A stretch of 64,000 bases of DNA, from positions 682,001-746,000 of the forward strand of contig OY970352.1 of assembly GCA_963718105.1 (NCBI GenBank), in the 5' to 3' direction. Within the stretch, counting starts at the first letter, position 1; each line of letters begins with the position of its first letter. The translations under genes and the position numbers were made by a program. The notes under the pieces are model-generated. The model was given only the letters and a program-made list of their open reading frames with translations. It was not told the origin of the DNA and ran no database searches. Positions 26,442-35,359 of the stretch are shown one piece after another. The DNA is from DASYKT01 sp963718105. GTDB taxonomy: Bacteria > Acidobacteriota > Blastocatellia > Pyrinomonadales > Pyrinomonadaceae.

Positions 26442-27158
26442 TCAGTTCGGCGTTTCTTCTATCAGGGCATCGAGTTTTTTAACTATGTCCTTTGAACTCA
26501 TGTGAGAGAACATAAACTCCCATTTGCCGGCTTTGTCATTAGCTACATAGAAAAATGAGGAATGATTTTCTTTTGGTCCCGGTGAGTCTCCGGTAAACAC
26601 TTCCAAAACCTTACCGATTTCATCCAACGAACCGGTTAAGAGTGTCCACCCCGCTTTCCTCTCAAATGATTTACCCCACCCAGTAAGGGCTTGTGGAGTA
26701 TCGGTTACAGGATCCATGCTGATAGAGATAAGAAAAACATCTTTTCCCGATCGCTCTCCTAATTCTTTTTGAATTTTGGAAAACAGAATGCCATTCATCG
26801 GGCAGATATAAGTGCAACTGGTATAGATAAAACTGATGGCGACTGTTTTATCCTTTATCAAGTCTTGATAAAGACGCACCTTTTTACCATCCTGGTCGAC
26901 CAGCCACACATCAGGAATCGATTTTTTTCTACCGTTGATGGTGAATTCTTTTGCGATCGCTACGGAAGAATCCGTAACGGTTTTTTGGAGCCCCGGTTTA
27001 TTAGTATCAGAGCCTTGCCGAGATTCCTCCGGTGAATGCTTATGTTGTGCCGAAGAGTGTCCGGCATAGATGACAAATAACAATATGCACATGAGTAAGT
27101 AAAAATTTACTTTACGGCATATCTCGGTATGGCAATTAATTCCGGTTCTTTTTTTCAT
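26442..27158 (-). CDS. SCO1/SenC family copper protein
   Basis: 238 residues; AGGAG 9 nt before the ATG. An N-terminal membrane segment or signal (FYLLMCILLFVIYAG) is followed by a His-rich stretch (AQHKHSPEE) and a thioredoxin-like SCO domain. The copper ligands are Cys115 and Cys119 in CTYIC and His199 in ENHSSFFYV. SCO proteins deliver copper to cytochrome oxidase or work in thiol redox. No cytochrome oxidase gene is nearby; instead the gene follows a copper-radical oxidase gene on the same strand by 145 nt, so delivery of copper to that enzyme is a reasonable inference. Confidence 0.9.
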   Translation of the reverse strand: MKKRTGINCHTEICRKVNFYLLMCILLFVIYAGHSSAQHKHSPEESRQGSDTNKPGLQKTVTDSSVAIAKEFTINGRKKSIPDVWLVDQDGKKVRLYQDLIKDKTVAISFIYTSCTYICPMNGILFSKIQKELGERSGKDVFLISISMDPVTDTPQALTGWGKSFERKAGWTLLTGSLDEIGKVLEVFTGDSPGPKENHSSFFYVANDKAGKWEFMFSHMSSKDIVKKLDALIEETPN

Positions 27159-27303
27159 AAAATTTGTCTCCTATATTTACGCCGGGCTCCTGATGTAAAG
27201 CCGGCGTTGATCTATCGGTATCGGTAAATAACCACAAAGGCCCTTATGCTTTCATGGTTTCCGACCACCTTCGCCAAGCGATACACCGGGAGCCCTGCTC
27301 CGG

Positions 27304-30000
27304 TTAGAACAAGAACGCAGCGGATAGAGCATCTGCTACTTCCTTCCGGGTGGTATTGTCAGCCGGGCAGAACCATATATGACTGGTTGCGACGAACGTC
27401 TTGACGTCACATCGACCCATCAATTTCCTCGCATCTGCTTCCTCAATAAAGGAGTGCGCCCAGAAGCCGGGAGGAACGTCCCGATATGTTTGTGTCGTTC
27501 TGACAGGCGGATTGATATTTAACGCCTTCGATAGAAAAACTGCCAATTCCGCACGGCTTACCGTACTATTGGGGCAAAACGAAAGCGGAGCGGCCGCACA
27601 TCCGTTGGTAAAACCTCGTTTGTAGAAATCTTCTATGTAAGCGTACAGCGGGTGGCTCGCCGGGACGTCGGAAAATGTCGGTGTCGGACCGGCCGCCGGC
27701 GGCGGCATTCCCGGGCCGTGTATCGCTTTAATGAAAAATTCAGCTAACTCAGCGCGGGTTATTGTCTGGTTGGGGCAGAAAAATCCGGATCCGAGAGTGC
27801 AGTTCGAAGCGATAGCAAGGGCATTCAGCTTACCGGGAGTTTGCACATCCGAAGGAACATCGGTGTACTGTTTTCCCTGATAGATGGAGATCACCTGATT
27901 AAAAACCGGCTCACCCGAAACATTGATAGTGAGTACTCCGGATCTTCTGTCACCGCCATTAGCAGCCACATTGAGAGTAAGGGCACGGCTTCCCGTCACC
28001 GTTCCCACGGGTGATGTAATGGAAATGAAGTTACCCGGCGAAGTAACGGATGCGCTCCAGCTAACAGTAGGAGCAGCCGTCACCGGCAGAGTAATAGTTT
28101 GACTGCCGCCTAAGGTCCAGCTTCCAGCCAGAGCAATCGTATTTTCGGGCACCGAGATCTTATTTACCCTGACAATTTTCGCAACTGAAGGTGTCAAATT
28201 ACTCCCGTTCCTTTTCATGACGAAAAGCATATAAGGTCCCGGAGGGCAATCGTTGCCGCCCGCGGGAGCATTAACACTTAATGTGTTTCCCTCACGCGCC
28301 GTGATATCCAGGGGAACTCTTCGCTGATCCTGGTTAAAGCCGTGAGTTACCGAACCGAGCCTGACCAAAACGGCGCTTTCTATTTCCGGCGCGCTTACCG
28401 TACCCACGCCAACCGCGAAGTTTTGCCCGTAAGTTAACTCGTCAGGCGCGGATACGATGACCGGGCGGGTAGCCGGAGTAGTAACCCCATTGGTGGTAGA
28501 GAAAAGATACGGCGGTGAAAATATTTCAACATTTCTATGGCCATACAGCCTGCAAGGTGAGCTGGGCGGAATAGGAATGTTACCGGGTTGTTGATAGTGC
28601 CAGGACAGACAGGGCTGTCCATTGTTGTTCGGAGCGATCTCACCTTCGGCTGCCGGCTGGCCTCCGCCTCCTATCAAAACACGGGCATCCGGTAAGAGAA
28701 TAGCGGTGGAGTGATAAGCGCGGGGCTCCTGATGGGGCGCCATTTGACGCCAGCTCTCGTCCGCGGGATCAAATAATTCCGGTGTGTTGGCGGCGCCGGT
28801 GGAGCAATTTATTTTATTTGTGCCGTTGCAAGTTGTGCCGCCGGTTACCAGAACTTTTCCATCCGGTAAAATAATTGAAGTTTGATAGATTCGCGGATAT
28901 GTCATTAACGCTGTATTTCTCCAACGCATGATCCCCGTGGTTTCATCCCTGTCGAAGATCTCGGATTCGCGCCTGGTTTCGTCGGCATAGGCACCGCCGG
29001 CTACCAGGATCTTGTCTTTTTGATATATCACGGCGGTCGTCCGGTCATGCGGAATGTCGAGCGTGTCCTCGTGCGTCCAAATACCTTGTCCGCTGATCGG
29101 GCTCGGGGCCAGAGCAAAACTTCGTATCTCCGATGCCGACGCGGCAACAAACGCTTTCCCGTTTGAGAGCAAATGAAGTAACGGATAGTTATTGATGACC
29201 GTGCTGGGAAACGTCGAGGCTAGTATGCTGACATTACGAAAGGTTCCCTGCGTGCTGTAAATTTGGGGAACCTCATTAATGAACGAACGAGGCGGGTTCG
29301 CAGTTGCGCTTTGAAGATATTGCCCCGCTGCGACCAGGGTTTCCCCATTACCGAGGGTCAGATTATACGGGTACCAGCGTCCGTTATTCATATCCTGACC
29401 TTGGGTCCAGGTGTTGGTCCGGTAGTCGTAGATGTTGGTATGGATCGAACCCATCCCTTCCATTAACGGGTGTGATAACAGTATGTTATGCCCACCGGAT
29501 ACAAATAGCCGTCCGTCGGGAAGAAAAGAATGGCCGCTGCAAAAAAGATTCGTTTTAGAATTCAGATCACCGGCCGGGCCTTCCAAATTAGCCACTTGAA
29601 AAGTCCGGTAAAAGGGATCCCAAACGCGGGCCGTCGTGCGGCCCTGATCATCGTAAATTTCTCCATCGGTACCTACTCTTTTGTCGCGTCCCCAGAAGAG
29701 CAATTTGCCATTCGGCAGCAGGCTGATATGAATCGGCACAGGCTGATCCGCCCACGAGTTATCAACTGTGCTGCCTCCGCTTCCCTGGACCTCCCATTTT
29801 CCGATCATTGCCGGATCGGTAACTTGCGGGGGAATTTTGACGGATGGAACATCGTTTGTACCGGCGGGCTTGTCGGAACTCCCGGTATTATCGGCAGCCA
29901 CAGAAAATGTGTTCATGCTTCCGCCGATCAGTAACAAAAGAAACGCTGCCATACCTAAGAACATGCTTAGCTTGAATAAATGTCGACGCGTATTTTTCAT
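27304..30000 (-). CDS. Secreted copper-radical oxidase (galactose/glyoxal oxidase-like) with S-layer-homology repeats
   Basis: 898 residues with signal peptide and AAGGAG 7 nt before the ATG. A kelch propeller (about 90-500) carries every copper-radical residue: Cys154 (FCSGH) and Tyr210 (GRWYP) for the cross-linked radical, Tyr429-His430 (PRAYHS) and His553 (VTHGFNQDQRRVPL), the last in the galactose-oxidase-like early-set domain. A beta domain (about 620-715) and three S-layer-homology-like repeats follow (FCPNQTITRAELAEFF, FCPNSTVSRAELAVFL, FCPADNTTRKEVADAL). The enzyme would oxidise an alcohol or aldehyde to give H2O2 while held at the cell surface. The next gene is a SCO1-like copper protein. 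The physiological substrate is unknown. Confidence 0.92.
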   Translation of the reverse strand: MKNTRRHLFKLSMFLGMAAFLLLLIGGSMNTFSVAADNTGSSDKPAGTNDVPSVKIPPQVTDPAMIGKWEVQGSGGSTVDNSWADQPVPIHISLLPNGKLLFWGRDKRVGTDGEIYDDQGRTTARVWDPFYRTFQVANLEGPAGDLNSKTNLFCSGHSFLPDGRLFVSGGHNILLSHPLMEGMGSIHTNIYDYRTNTWTQGQDMNNGRWYPYNLTLGNGETLVAAGQYLQSATANPPRSFINEVPQIYSTQGTFRNVSILASTFPSTVINNYPLLHLLSNGKAFVAASASEIRSFALAPSPISGQGIWTHEDTLDIPHDRTTAVIYQKDKILVAGGAYADETRRESEIFDRDETTGIMRWRNTALMTYPRIYQTSIILPDGKVLVTGGTTCNGTNKINCSTGAANTPELFDPADESWRQMAPHQEPRAYHSTAILLPDARVLIGGGGQPAAEGEIAPNNNGQPCLSWHYQQPGNIPIPPSSPCRLYGHRNVEIFSPPYLFSTTNGVTTPATRPVIVSAPDELTYGQNFAVGVGTVSAPEIESAVLVRLGSVTHGFNQDQRRVPLDITAREGNTLSVNAPAGGNDCPPGPYMLFVMKRNGSNLTPSVAKIVRVNKISVPENTIALAGSWTLGGSQTITLPVTAAPTVSWSASVTSPGNFISITSPVGTVTGSRALTLNVAANGGDRRSGVLTINVSGEPVFNQVISIYQGKQYTDVPSDVQTPGKLNALAIASNCTLGSGFFCPNQTITRAELAEFFIKAIHGPGMPPPAAGPTPTFSDVPASHPLYAYIEDFYKRGFTNGCAAAPLSFCPNSTVSRAELAVFLSKALNINPPVRTTQTYRDVPPGFWAHSFIEEADARKLMGRCDVKTFVATSHIWFCPADNTTRKEVADALSAAFLF

Positions 30001-30498
30001 AAAATAACTCCTTTTAAATGGTGTCTTAGGAACAACTTGTGTTCAAAACATCCTGTTGCACTGCTGTTCAGAGACGACTACAGACCGTATCCGGCATGCT
30101 CCCGGTGGCTTTCCTGCCAAGGTGCCGGTGGTAATCCGCCTCTATCGAGCGAGAACTATAAATAAATTCCCGTTCTGAAGTCGTGAAAGACCGGTGAAAA
30201 GCCTTACAAATTTTTCTTAAATATTTCTCAAAGCAACTTTGGGCCTGATTTTGAGTTTTATAAGGCCTGTTTGGAGAATTTTTCCGCAGATTTTGTGATG
30301 TGCGGGAAAGGTTAATTTCACCGTGCTGTGAAGTTCCCGGACCAATTTCAGAATTAAACAAAATAAAACAGAAGAAATATGGAGGTTTGGCAAATTTCAG
30401 AGCTGTCAGAGCATCTAATTTTGAAGTTTTTCGCACAAATAAATTACGGGAAATCCTGTTGAACGAGCAAGAGAAACAAGAATGGACATTTATTCATT
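30001..30498. other. Long leader/intergenic region
   Basis: About 500 nt between the divergent oxidase gene and the repeat array. A 70-codon frame at 30300-30512 (+) has a protein-like length but no family and mixed composition; its stop overlaps the first repeat-encoded ATG, which makes it a possible leader ORF. A 122-codon frame on the other strand is probably chance. No clear hairpin terminator is seen. Confidence 0.45.
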
Positions 30499-30583
30499 CT
30501 GAAATTGTATGAAGGCTGAAATTGTATGAAGGCTGAAATTGTATGAGGGCTGAAATTGTATGAGGGCTGAAATTGTATGAGAG
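30499..30583 (+). repeat. Five tandem 17-bp repeats forming overlapping six-codon ORFs at a gene start
   Basis: The unit is CTGAAATTGTATGARGG, starting at 30499, 30516, 30533, 30550 and 30567 (the last is incomplete). Each unit carries an SD-like AAGG/GAGG and then an ATG about 10 nt on. Each ATG opens a frame for MKAEIV or MRAEIV that ends at a TGA overlapping the next unit's ATG (ATGA overlaps at 30526, 30543, 30560 and 30577). The last ATG is the start of the CadC-like regulator. The period of 17 shifts the frame each time. It looks like a chain of translationally coupled minicistrons whose copy number could set expression. Confidence 0.85.
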
Positions 30584-32511
30584 AGAAAACAAACCGTCTC
30601 TATCAATTTAACGGGTTTCAGCTTGATGTTGATGCCGGGATCCTGAGTAAGGAAGGTGACGTCGTTCCGTTAACCCCGAAAGCTTTTGATACTTTAACGG
30701 TTTTATTGAAAAATCGAGGTAGAGTAGTGGCCAAGGACATTCTCTTTAATGAAGTTTGGGCGAATACTTTTGTTGAAGATGGCACCTTAACGCAAAACAT
30801 TTCAACTCTTCGAAAAGTATTGGGAACGCCGGATGATGGAAAGCAATTCATCGAGACCGTTCCGCGCCGCGGTTATAAATTCGTTGCTGAAGTTACCGAA
30901 TTTTTGGACAGCGAAACGCCTCTCATATCTCAAAAGCATAACTTTACCGGAATGACGGCGGACGATCAGCACGTCAAAAACAGCTCACCCGGTGCTCCGC
31001 CTAAAGAAAACTATCTGCTATTTTTCACCGGACATTACGGCTACTTATTGATCGCCGCATTCCTGCTGGCAGCCTTATTTTTAGTCTCATACAGCTTAAT
31101 TTATTACGGCGGAAATGTTGTCCGCACCGACGCGCGGCCCATTCAGTCGATAGCTGTTTTGCCGTTTCAAACGATCGGAGAACAAAACAGGGACGATAAG
31201 ATCGGTTTTGGAATGGCGGATGCGATCATAACGCGGCTTAGCAAATTGCAAAAAATTCCGGTACGCCCGACGAGCGCCGTTTTTCATTACGCGGAGCATC
31301 CTGTGTCAAACGCGTTAGAGGCGGGACGCGATTTAGGAGTTGATGCAGTTCTGGAGGGAACTATCCAACGCGAAGGAGAAACGGTCCGCGTCTCCGTTCG
31401 GCTTTCAAGTGTAGCGGACGGCAAGCCGCTCTGGGCCGACACATTCGACGAAAAGCCCGACGACGTTTTCACACTCCAGGATCTGATCTCAACTCAAGTT
31501 GTCCGGTCGTTGGCGCTTAAACTGACGCCGGAACAGGAGAAACTGCTCGGACAGCGCGCGACCGATGATCCGAAAGCGTTCGAGGATTATCAATTAGGTA
31601 TTTATTTATGGAACACCCGGACGCGGGAAAATCTGGAGAAAGCGAAAAATTATTTTGAAAGAGCCATCGAGATCGATCCGGATTTTGCGCGAGCTTACGG
31701 AATGCTTGCCGATACTTATTATCTGATCGCTTATTACGGTAAAAATTCCAATAACGAAGAATTATATGAGAAGGCCCGCTTTAATGCACAGAAGGCGCTG
31801 GCTTTAGATGATTCGGTCGCCGAAGCCTATCTGGCATTGGCTGCTTACTACGTTTATATGAAAAATTTAGATATGGCTCAACATTATCTGGAAGATGCCG
31901 TTCAGCGTGCGCCATACAATTCAACCGTGCGGGTCCGTTATGCGTGGCTATTACTCAGACTGGAAAAAAAGGAGCAAGCCGTTCAGGAAATGACATTAGC
32001 CAGAGAGTACGACCCGCTTTCACCGGTGACGAACGGCGCACTTTGCAGCATGATGATCCTCCGCGAAAATTTCCCTTTAGCGGTCGAAGTTTGCCGGCGA
32101 GCGGTCGATATTTCCGCTAATACGGCGGATAACCGTCTGTCCCTGGCGTACGCTTTATTTTTCAACGGTAACCACGATGAAGCGATAAAACAGGTCCTGA
32201 TCAATATCGAACGGAACGAGCAAAAGTACGACGCGCTCGGATCTCTCGGTTATTTTTACGCAAAACTGGACCGCCGCGCCGAAGCCGAATCAATTGTCGC
32301 CCAATTAAAACCCAGCGCTGAAAAAGAATTTGGTTTATATACCGATCTGATACTTATAAATTATACGCTCGGCAGAAAAGATGAGGCCTTCGGTTATTTT
32401 AAAAAGGTTTATGAAAAAGGGCGGTTGTCGGTTGTGGTATTCCGCAATGACCCCGTCTGGAAAGATATTCGTCAGGACTCGCGCTTCGTAAAATTAGTAG
32501 AAGGATTTTAG
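30577..32511 (+). CDS. CadC-like membrane regulator: winged helix, TolB/FlgO-like and TPR domains
   Basis: 644 residues. An OmpR/PhoB-type winged helix (about 8-105) is recognised from LTPKAFDTLTVLLKNRGRVV, VEDGTLTQNISTLRKVLG and ETVPRRGYKFV. One membrane helix follows at about 147-170, then an extracytoplasmic FlgO/TolB-like domain (SIAVLPFQTIGEQ, ADAIITRLSKLQKIPVRPTSA) and about seven TPRs ending in DPVWKDIRQDSRFVKLVEGF. Proteins of this plan bind DNA directly from the membrane, as CadC does, and are frequent in Acidobacteria. Its start codon lies inside the tandem repeat array, so its translation is probably coupled to the short ORFs. It stands alone, with a strong terminator 90 nt after the stop. 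Confidence 0.9.
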   Translation: MREKTNRLYQFNGFQLDVDAGILSKEGDVVPLTPKAFDTLTVLLKNRGRVVAKDILFNEVWANTFVEDGTLTQNISTLRKVLGTPDDGKQFIETVPRRGYKFVAEVTEFLDSETPLISQKHNFTGMTADDQHVKNSSPGAPPKENYLLFFTGHYGYLLIAAFLLAALFLVSYSLIYYGGNVVRTDARPIQSIAVLPFQTIGEQNRDDKIGFGMADAIITRLSKLQKIPVRPTSAVFHYAEHPVSNALEAGRDLGVDAVLEGTIQREGETVRVSVRLSSVADGKPLWADTFDEKPDDVFTLQDLISTQVVRSLALKLTPEQEKLLGQRATDDPKAFEDYQLGIYLWNTRTRENLEKAKNYFERAIEIDPDFARAYGMLADTYYLIAYYGKNSNNEELYEKARFNAQKALALDDSVAEAYLALAAYYVYMKNLDMAQHYLEDAVQRAPYNSTVRVRYAWLLLRLEKKEQAVQEMTLAREYDPLSPVTNGALCSMMILRENFPLAVEVCRRAVDISANTADNRLSLAYALFFNGNHDEAIKQVLINIERNEQKYDALGSLGYFYAKLDRRAEAESIVAQLKPSAEKEFGLYTDLILINYTLGRKDEAFGYFKKVYEKGRLSVVVFRNDPVWKDIRQDSRFVKLVEGF

Positions 32512-32600
32512 TAAATATGCTAAAGCCATCGACGCTCCTTCACCGCGAATAACGAATTGGTTTTTCGATCGTCGGCCCGACGAATTTTTAGCGGATCTGA

Positions 32601-32632
32601 AAAAGCGCGTAGACGGCTACGCGCTTTTCGTG
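32601..32632 (+). terminator. Rho-independent terminator
   Basis: AAAAGCGCGTAG (32601-32612) and CTACGCGCTTTT (32617-32628) pair perfectly around ACGG. It ends the CadC-like gene and, because of the A-run, may also serve the small gene on the other strand. Confidence 0.85.
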
Positions 32633-32678
32633 TCTTGTATCCTGATGGCATCAGATTCACTCCGGGCAATACCGGCTT

Positions 32679-33059
32679 TTAGACTTTAGAATCGATCGGA
32701 ACACAGATCCCGTTATCATTGATAAATCCGGGAGGGCACTGCGTTTCTCCGCCGCCGCCGCCGCCGCTACCAGGCGCGTCAGCTTTTTTTGGCGGGGCAG
32801 GCGGGAACTTGTCAGGGAAGGCCTCTTCGACTCTATGCCATCTGTCCATACTTACGCCAGCGATGTCGGAGAGTACTCTCACTAAACTGGACCTCACGCT
32901 CTTAATGAATAGCTCTTTGTCTCTGGCCACGAATTCTTCCTGCGAAAGGTCCGTCTGGAGTTCGGCATCAAGATCGATCAAAGTAATCTCAGCGTTTACA
33001 ACATTGATTATCGATTCGCTCGCATCGGTAAAAAGCTTGTTCGTATTTTCACTTGCCAT
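32679..33059 (-). CDS. Small protein with Gly-rich linker and Cys-containing tail, function unknown
   Basis: 126 residues; AGGAG 9 nt before the ATG. The first 80 residues are helical and charged (NAEITLIDLDAELQTDL, ARDKELFIKSVRSSLVRVL). A Pro/Lys hinge and a run of Gly (GSGGGGGGE) lead to a short tail with two cysteines (CPPGFINDNGICVPIDSKV). The tail reads like a small EGF-type or anchor-like cap. No signal peptide is seen. About 150 nt upstream lies one of three copies of the promoter-like motif shared with the lectin gene and the 331-residue protein, so it is probably part of the same ECF regulon. No family recognised. Confidence 0.75.
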   Translation of the reverse strand: MASENTNKLFTDASESIINVVNAEITLIDLDAELQTDLSQEEFVARDKELFIKSVRSSLVRVLSDIAGVSMDRWHRVEEAFPDKFPPAPPKKADAPGSGGGGGGETQCPPGFINDNGICVPIDSKV

Positions 33060-33208
33060 GATTTTATTCTCCTGTTTTTTAATTTAATTTCCCGGCTCGT
33101 TGACCGCATCCGCTTGTCTTCGATCTGCCGGACGATCACTTTGCCATTCGGGCGACCCGCCAGGGACGGTGTCTATTGTTTATAGACCTTTTCGCCTTTG
33201 TTAACTAG

Positions 33209-33240
33209 CGCGACATTCGGAAAGAAACCGTCTGAAAAAA
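33209..33240 (-). promoter_or_regulatory. Predicted ECF-type promoter, copy A
   Basis: On the minus strand TTTTTTCAGAC (33240-33230) is followed after 15 nt by GTCGCG (33214-33209) and CTAGTTAA. The same two blocks with 14-15 nt spacing stand upstream of two further genes. It lies about 150 nt before the 126-residue protein gene. Confidence 0.65.
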
Positions 33241-33323
33241 CTTTGGAATAATTTCGCGGGTCTGATTTTACTGAAGAAAATGCGGGATCACGCGGGAAAA
33301 GGGCGGCAAATTGTTTAAAAGAG

Positions 33324-33353
33324 AAAAGCGTGAGTAGCTTACTCACGCTTTTT
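33324..33353 (-). terminator. Rho-independent terminator
   Basis: AAAAGCGTGAGTA (33324-33336) and TACTCACGCTTTT (33340-33352) pair perfectly around a 3-nt loop. It lies 74 nt after the stop of the lectin gene, just upstream of promoter copy A, so it separates the two transcripts. Confidence 0.85.
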
Positions 33354-33426
33354 CCATGAACGCCTGTTATTTCCGCGATCAATAGCGTTCGCTCGGTATA
33401 TTACCGCTCAACCGGCGAAAGTCCTG

Positions 33427-33879
33427 TTATCCTTTCGAATCCCAGGAAGGGACAGATTTGTAAAGCACAAGATTGCCGTCGTTCTGCATAAATAATCCGA
33501 CGGGCGTTGTATTGTACGTATTGGGTGACCAAAGCACATTTCCGTTCTGGGCGTATATGACCAGATTGCCGTCATTTTGCACGGCAAAATTGTCTCCCGG
33601 ATTGCCGTCGGTACCGGTAGCCCAGATCGGCTGGCCAGTGAAGACGGATCCTTGCTGGAACGGCGGCGGATTGCCTACGACCTGGTAAACAACCAGATTG
33701 CCGTCATCCTGAAGTATTAAAACGTACTCCTGATTTTGGGACGTCACCCAATTTTGGTTGGATGTAAACGTCGTCCCCGGTGCTATCATGTTTTCGCCGT
33801 TAACGGTTGTGAATGGAGCCGGCGGCCCAAGCAGGTTCTGACCTGTGTTTAAGTCTTTTTTAACTGCACTACTACTCAT
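33427..33879 (-). CDS. Bulb-type (monocot mannose-binding) lectin domain protein
   Basis: 150 residues. Three sugar-binding motifs of the QxDxNxVxY type are present in order: LQDDGNLVVY, VQNDGNLVIY and MQNDGNLVLY, which give the beta-prism II fold of B-lectins. There is no signal peptide; the N-terminus is short (MSSSAVKKDLNTGQN). Such proteins bind mannose-type glycans; bacterial ones include bacteriocin-like lectins (LlpA) and adhesins, but those have two domains and are longer. The gene has its own promoter-like motif 78 nt upstream (copy B) and a terminator downstream. Its presence in a small sigma-factor regulon suggests envelope or export function, but no exporter is seen. Confidence 0.9.
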   Translation of the reverse strand: MSSSAVKKDLNTGQNLLGPPAPFTTVNGENMIAPGTTFTSNQNWVTSQNQEYVLILQDDGNLVVYQVVGNPPPFQQGSVFTGQPIWATGTDGNPGDNFAVQNDGNLVIYAQNGNVLWSPNTYNTTPVGLFMQNDGNLVLYKSVPSWDSKG

Positions 33880-33956
33880 TTCTTTTTCTCACTTTCTATT
33901 TTTGTTTTGAAATTAACGAACTGTCAGTCGCGTTTTTTTTCGACTTCATAAGCTAA

Positions 33957-33987
33957 CGCGACGTGTGGAGAAAAAAGTCTGAAAAAA
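33957..33987 (-). promoter_or_regulatory. Predicted ECF-type promoter, copy B
   Basis: On the minus strand TTTTTTCAGAC (33987-33977) is followed after 14 nt by GTCGCG (33962-33957) and TTAG. It is 78 nt upstream of the lectin gene start. Confidence 0.65.
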
Positions 33988-34151
33988 ATTGCGAAAATGC
34001 GCGAGAAATGTTCGGCGGCGGGTTTGGGAGCTGCTTTTATACAGGAAATGACAATTTAAGCGGCAGTCAATTAACAAATCCGCCCCGCGCGGTGGATCGG
34101 CTAATTCTGCTTCCATGTTTGAAAATTATTTTGTCCTTTTTAAACAAAATA

Positions 34152-34176
34152 GAGGCTGCCTCTTCAAAGCAGCCTC
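34152..34176 (-). terminator. Rho-independent terminator
   Basis: GAGGCTGC (34152-34159) and GCAGCCTC (34169-34176) form an 8-bp stem; on the minus strand it is followed by TATTTTGTTT. It lies 29 nt after the stop of the 331-residue protein gene. Confidence 0.75.
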
Positions 34177-34204
34177 CTTCTCATTTTATTCGCCGCACTC
34201 TATA

Positions 34205-35200
34205 TCAGCGGAACATCCTGAATTTGAGAATATATCGTGCGCCGTCACCCTCGAAGGTCAGGTTTTTGTCGATGGGCCCCAAATCTCTATAGATATGATC
34301 GAGCTCGGCCTGCGAAAACCGAAGCTCCCGGATCGGCCCGATATTATCGTCGAAGTTGATGAAGCCGGCGGTTGCTCCCCGCATGAAACCGTTCATATCG
34401 TTAACAATACGGCTGACAAGTTCTTGCCGGCCTATTTTCTTATCCGTGAACAGGCCCACGTTCGCCAGCAGCGATACCTTTGCCGTTTTCTCCAGCACCG
34501 TGCGCGCTTGGCTGGCACTGCCGTCGTCATTCTCCATCATAGCGACAAGAACGATGAAGTTATCAGGGGAGGATATAAAGTCAGGGCCGTTATTCAAACC
34601 CCAAATTATATTGAAGGGCGCTGTTCGTTCTCCGATGCCCACGTCGGCCAGGGGGCCAACCAGGGTCATTTTTGAATTGTCTTTTCCTACGGCGATCGAG
34701 CCCTGTATTTGAAGGTCCACGGCAAAGACGAGTGCGTAGGGTTCATCGTTCTCCGTGTTCCCGATAATGGGCAGATTGAACTCATCGCTTTGATCCAGGC
34801 ATTCAAACCGGGTCAGGGTTAAGGTGAGGGGACCGATGGTAATGGGTATAAGCGACTCTTCACAGGCTTGCAAAGACGCGCGTGTCCTCCTGATGCGAAG
34901 GTCCAGATCTTTCCATTCCTTGCTTATTACGGGTTTCATATGGGGATCGTGGGGTTTTGGTGAATTGGGATCGTGGGGTTCGATGATAGATTTCTCGACC
35001 AATTTGATCGCTTCTTCCAACCTATGCAGCTCGGCGCGAATAGGATCACATTTTTTTGAAACCACGAGCGGAGGCGGTGTGTTCAGATGGTATGTAGCGG
35101 GACGCACGAGCATCGTAAAATTCGCAGATACATCGAGGTGACCTTCTTCATTGCCAACGTACGGGTTTCCTGAAAAAACAACTTTAAAATCGCCTGCCAT
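34205..35200 (-). CDS. Protein of unknown function in the predicted ECF regulon
   Basis: 331 residues from the ATG at 35200, which has AAGGAG 6 nt upstream; a longer frame to 35284 has no site. The first 70 residues look like a beta domain (GDFKVVFSGNPYVG, HLDVSANFTMLVRPATYHL). A charged helical segment follows (DPIRAELHRLEEAIKLVEKS) with a short Pro/His repeat (PHDPNSPKPHDPHMKP). A second beta-rich domain (PYALVFAVDLQIQGS, DNFIVLVAMMENDDGS) and a C-terminal helical/strand part end in YILKFRMFR. No signal peptide and no known family. The motif copy C is about 150 nt upstream. Its position next to the sigma factor suggests that it is a main target. Confidence 0.75.
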   Translation of the reverse strand: MAGDFKVVFSGNPYVGNEEGHLDVSANFTMLVRPATYHLNTPPPLVVSKKCDPIRAELHRLEEAIKLVEKSIIEPHDPNSPKPHDPHMKPVISKEWKDLDLRIRRTRASLQACEESLIPITIGPLTLTLTRFECLDQSDEFNLPIIGNTENDEPYALVFAVDLQIQGSIAVGKDNSKMTLVGPLADVGIGERTAPFNIIWGLNNGPDFISSPDNFIVLVAMMENDDGSASQARTVLEKTAKVSLLANVGLFTDKKIGRQELVSRIVNDMNGFMRGATAGFINFDDNIGPIRELRFSQAELDHIYRDLGPIDKNLTFEGDGARYILKFRMFR

Positions 35201-35359
35201 AAAATTCTCCTTCGTCGTGTGTTTGAGGATGCTTCTACTAAACCGCTTTTCTACCGCCGCATCCGTGCAAGCAATAGCTGCCAAACTACTAATTTCAGAC
35301 GGCGTTTCCGGTGATTTCGCACCTGATGCCGGAGCCTGATTAATGTTTCTATTAACTGA

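Noticed and set aside
30068..30436. 122-codon frame on the minus strand upstream of the oxidase gene
   Set aside because: Composition is not protein-like and it lies in the leader region of the plus-strand regulator; no binding site or family.
30300..30512. 70-codon frame before the repeat array as a true gene
   Set aside because: No family and odd composition. It may act as a leader ORF because its stop overlaps the first repeat ATG, but it is not called as a gene.
34115..34675. 186-codon plus-strand frame
   Set aside because: Antisense to the well-supported 331-residue protein with its own site and promoter motif.
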